The notes below the pieces were generated by a model. That model saw only the letters and a list, made by a program, of their open reading frames with translations. It searched no databases and was not told where the DNA came from. 64,000 nt of DNA. It comes from Streptomyces sp. NBC_00250. Its GTDB lineage: Bacteria > Actinomycetota > Actinomycetes > Streptomycetales > Streptomycetaceae. Shown one piece after another: positions 61,701 through 64,000 of this stretch. Location: positions 5,891,501 to 5,955,500 of the forward strand of contig NZ_CP108088.1 of assembly GCF_036192275.1 (NCBI RefSeq), read 5' to 3'. A program made the translations under genes and the position numbers. How positions within the stretch are numbered: the stretch's first letter is position 1; the number at the start of each line of letters is the position of its first letter.

Positions 61701-62855
61701 TCAGGCGCCCGGGAGCATCCGGGTCTCGGCCGCCGGGAGCCCCTTGACCCACCAGTGGTCGTAGCGGCTGTAGACGCGGGGGTCCCGGGCGGCGAGGAAG
61801 CCGTCGAGTGCCTCGGCCTCGCTCGCGAGTTCCGCCCAGACCCGGGCGGGCAGCGGGTGGAAGGCCGAGGCCTCGATGCCTCCCTCGACGGGACGCCAGA
61901 CGCCGGCCACGTACCCGTCGACGAGCAGCGTCGGGAGCGTGTCGCCGTTCACGCGGATCACGTGCTTGCGGTACTCGGCCGGGATCACGCGGCTGCGGTC
62001 CGCGTAGGCCAGCAGGATGCTGTCCCACATCGCCATCAGCCGGGGCGGTGCCGGGACGTCCTCGTCGGGCAGGACCGCCCCGGGCACGTCGTGGAGCACG
62101 GTCCCGTCGGACCCCTCCAGCTGCTCCAGGTGGCCGTCGAGCAGCCGTAGCGCCTCGCGCACCTTCCCTCGCGGCGCCAGGGTGAACTGCGCCATGTCGG
62201 GTACGGACGCGGGCCCGAAGCCCTCCAGATAGCGCCGGATCAGCACGGCGAGTCCCGCCGTCGCCGCCTCAGGGTCGCCCAGCACCGGCAGCGGCGTGCT
62301 CGCCGTCACGAACGCCTGCGCCGCCCCGAACGACCACGGCGGCCCCGTCGGCGCGTGCCACAGCGGCGCGTACTGCCGGATCATCCGCCACACCACGGCG
62401 TCCACCGGCCCGCCCCGCGCCGCTTCGAGGCGCTCCCGCATCTGGGCCCCGGTCCGCGTCGCCTCCCCGGCGTACGCCAGGAGTTCGGGCAGCAGCGCGT
62501 CGGCGTCGCCGGCCGTGAACCCCGCCGCCTTGAACCGGGGGTCGTGGAGCCGTGAACCGCGCAGCGTCGGCTCCATGCCCTCCCGGAAGGCCCGGTAGTC
62601 CTCGGCGTGCACCAGATGCAGCGTGAGCCGCATCAGGGTCGACCGGACCAACTCGAAGCCCGCCACGGCCTTGTCGAGCCGCGCCGGATCGAAGTCCGCC
62701 ACCCGGTTCCACAACGCCACGTAGGGCGAACCGGGTTGCTGCGCCTGCAGCGCCACCACCCGCCGTACGGCGTCCTCGACGCCGATCGGCACCCGGTCGA
62801 GCAGCAACTGCCGGGCCAGGGTGGAACGGTTGAGGGCGCGCGCGCTGATCACCAT
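61701..62855 (-). CDS. AlkZ-like DNA glycosylase (winged-helix HTH_42 family)
   Basis: Protein of 384 residues from the ATG at 62855 (GGGAGGGA before it). It belongs to the winged-helix DNA-binding family once called DUF1006, which includes AlkZ of Streptomyces sahachiroi and the YcaQ/AlkX proteins. ALQAQQP places Gln37 and Gln39 in the QxQ catalytic position known for AlkZ, which excises alkylated bases and unhooks interstrand crosslinks. The frame continues upstream into an antisense region of the DUF2079 gene. A role in repair of alkylation damage, perhaps self-protection against a genotoxin, is inferred. Confidence 0.82.
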   Translation of the reverse strand: MVISARALNRSTLARQLLLDRVPIGVEDAVRRVVALQAQQPGSPYVALWNRVADFDPARLDKAVAGFELVRSTLMRLTLHLVHAEDYRAFREGMEPTLRGSRLHDPRFKAAGFTAGDADALLPELLAYAGEATRTGAQMRERLEAARGGPVDAVVWRMIRQYAPLWHAPTGPPWSFGAAQAFVTASTPLPVLGDPEAATAGLAVLIRRYLEGFGPASVPDMAQFTLAPRGKVREALRLLDGHLEQLEGSDGTVLHDVPGAVLPDEDVPAPPRLMAMWDSILLAYADRSRVIPAEYRKHVIRVNGDTLPTLLVDGYVAGVWRPVEGGIEASAFHPLPARVWAELASEAEALDGFLAARDPRVYSRYDHWWVKGLPAAETRMLPGA

Positions 62856-62894
62856 GGCGCGATTCTCCCTCCCCGGGGCGTCGAACACACACCG

Positions 62895-62900
62895 TAGGGT
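62895..62900 (+). promoter_or_regulatory. -10 element for a leaderless DUF2079 transcript
   Basis: TAGGGT ends seven bases before the ATG at 62908, with no ribosome site between. Confidence 0.5.
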
Positions 62901-62907
62901 CTTGGCC

Positions 62908-64000
62908 ATGGGGGAGATATCGACGCGCACACCCGTACGACCGCAGCCGGAGGAAACGGCCCGCGTGCCACGTGCGCGTACGCCGGTCGTCCCTCAAGCC
63001 GGTCCGGATGCCGCGCCACGCACACCGGGGACACGGGCGCAGGGGAGCGGCGAGGCCGCGTCACGCGGGCGCGGGGCGGCGAGCAGGGGGATCGCCCTCA
63101 CCGTCCTCTGCTTCCTCGTCTGCTGCGGCCTCGGGCTGCAGTCCTGGACGGCCATGCGGCTCACCGGCTTCGACCTCGGCATCTTCGACCAGGCGGTCCG
63201 CGCGTACGCGCACTTCGAGCTGCCGAGGTCGCCGATCAAGAACGTGCACCACGAGTTCCCGCCCGGTTTCTCCCTCCTCGGTGACCACTTCACCCCGGCG
63301 CTGGCCCTGCTCGCGCCGCTGTACTGGGTGTGGGACGACCCGCGGGTCCTGGTCCTCGCGCAGGCCGCGCTGTTCGCGGTGGGCGTGCCGGTGGTCCGCC
63401 GCATCGCCCGCCACTGCTTCGCGGGCGCGGACCCGCGCACGGTACGGAGGGCGGCGGACCTCGGCGGCCTGGTGTACGCCCTGGGATGGCCGCTCCTGAA
63501 CGCCTCGTACAACGGCTTCCACGAGGTGGCCTTCGCCGTCCCGTTCACCCTCCTCATGCTGGAACGGGGCCTCGCCCACCGGTACGGCGCGGCGGCCTGC
63601 TGGGCGGCGCTGCTGTGCACGGCCAAGGAGGACATGGGCCTCGTCGTCGGCGCCTTCGGCCTGGTCCTGGCGGTACGGGCCCATCGCGCGGGCCACCGCA
63701 CGGGCAGGATCACGGGGGTCGGGCTGGCCCTGGCCGGACCGCTGGTGTCCGCCGTGGTGATCAGCTGGTTCCTGCCTGCGATGGGCGGCCCCGAGGGCTA
63801 CTACTGGTCGTACGGCAGCCTCGGCGCCGACCCGGGCGCCGCCCTGGCCCGTGTCCTCACCGAGCCGTGGGTGCTGCTCCAGGTCGCCGTCGCCCCGGCG
63901 GTGAAGGTCGCCATGGTGGCCTGGATCCTGGGCACCCTGGCCCTGCTCCCGCTGGGCTCCCCGACGTTCCTGCTCGCCTTACCGCTCCTCGCGGAACGGG
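62908..64000 (+). CDS. DUF2079 membrane protein, 5' part
   Basis: The frame starts at the ATG at 62908 and is open to the right edge, giving 364 residues so far. A hydrophilic Arg/Pro-rich N-terminus of about 60 residues precedes a first helix and the motif TGFDLGIFDQAVRAYAHFELPRS with later HHEFPPGFSLLGDHFTPAL, characteristic of DUF2079 proteins, which are related to glycosyltransferase-C-like membrane enzymes. Several more helices follow. Leu358 is encoded by TTA (63979-63981), the rare codon read by bldA tRNA in Streptomyces. The function is unknown. Confidence 0.83.
   Translation, partial: MGEISTRTPVRPQPEETARVPRARTPVVPQAGPDAAPRTPGTRAQGSGEAASRGRGAASRGIALTVLCFLVCCGLGLQSWTAMRLTGFDLGIFDQAVRAYAHFELPRSPIKNVHHEFPPGFSLLGDHFTPALALLAPLYWVWDDPRVLVLAQAALFAVGVPVVRRIARHCFAGADPRTVRRAADLGGLVYALGWPLLNASYNGFHEVAFAVPFTLLMLERGLAHRYGAAACWAALLCTAKEDMGLVVGAFGLVLAVRAHRAGHRTGRITGVGLALAGPLVSAVVISWFLPAMGGPEGYYWSYGSLGADPGAALARVLTEPWVLLQVAVAPAVKVAMVAWILGTLALLPLGSPTFLLALPLLAER

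Overview
The window is about 64 kb of chromosomal DNA from a high-GC actinobacterium, almost certainly Streptomyces. The evidence is very strong G/C bias at third codon positions, frequent GTG starts, long antisense open frames caused by that bias, a SARP regulator, leaderless-type promoters, a myo-inositol operon of actinobacterial layout, and protein sequences that read like Streptomyces orthologues (citrate synthase, urate oxidase, Kdp). I found no rRNA, tRNA, CRISPR array, prophage or intact insertion sequence. It looks like ordinary core-to-accessory chromosome.

Layout. 1-3.9 kb: tail of a Na+/solute symporter, an agmatinase-type ureohydrolase and a ThDP enzyme, probably one guanidino-compound utilisation operon. 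4-9.7 kb: a small protein with a possible Cas8c/Csd1-like pattern, a small membrane protein, a fused two-half ABC exporter and two small membrane or secreted proteins. 9.8-20.2 kb: secreted S37 tripeptidyl aminopeptidase, Tat-exported NagZ-type GH3 enzyme, LysR/EamA divergent pair, P-loop kinase, S9 peptidase, DUF4097 protein and a LacI regulator. 20.3-23.4 kb: a three-gene operon (Gfo/Idh oxidoreductase, DUF993, sugar isomerase) facing the LacI gene across a perfect LacI-type operator. 23.5-28 kb: VapBC, RecD2 helicase and citrate synthase. 28.5-31.1 kb: CopA/CopZ copper efflux behind a CsoR-like operator. 31.3-35.8 kb: K+/H+ antiporter family protein, TetR/MMPL divergent pair sharing palindromic operators, and a small HTH protein. 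36.1-42.4 kb: inositol catabolism (isomerase/dehydratase, iolC, iolB, iolD, mmsA). 42.5-49.8 kb: GNAT, a hydrolase fused to an ABC ATPase with its permease, a LuxR-type regulator, a VWA lipoprotein and a DUF1772 protein. 50-54.5 kb: SARP, a GAF/PucR regulator and a transposase-derived protein that seems to have lost its first catalytic aspartate. 54.9-56.6 kb: paired fluoride channels and urate oxidase. 57-61.6 kb: kdpFABC preceded by an unlisted 27-residue membrane peptide. 61.7-64 kb: an AlkZ-like DNA glycosylase and the start of a DUF2079 membrane protein carrying a TTA codon.

The genes form several independent units and no single large system. The observations most worth following are the transposase-derived protein beside two regulators, the extracellular hydrolase/cytoplasmic ATPase fusion, the microprotein in the kdp operon, the possible stand-alone Csd1-like domain, and short tandem repeats at the 3' ends of at least three genes. 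Functional statements rest on motifs read by eye and on recalled family patterns; no database search was possible.
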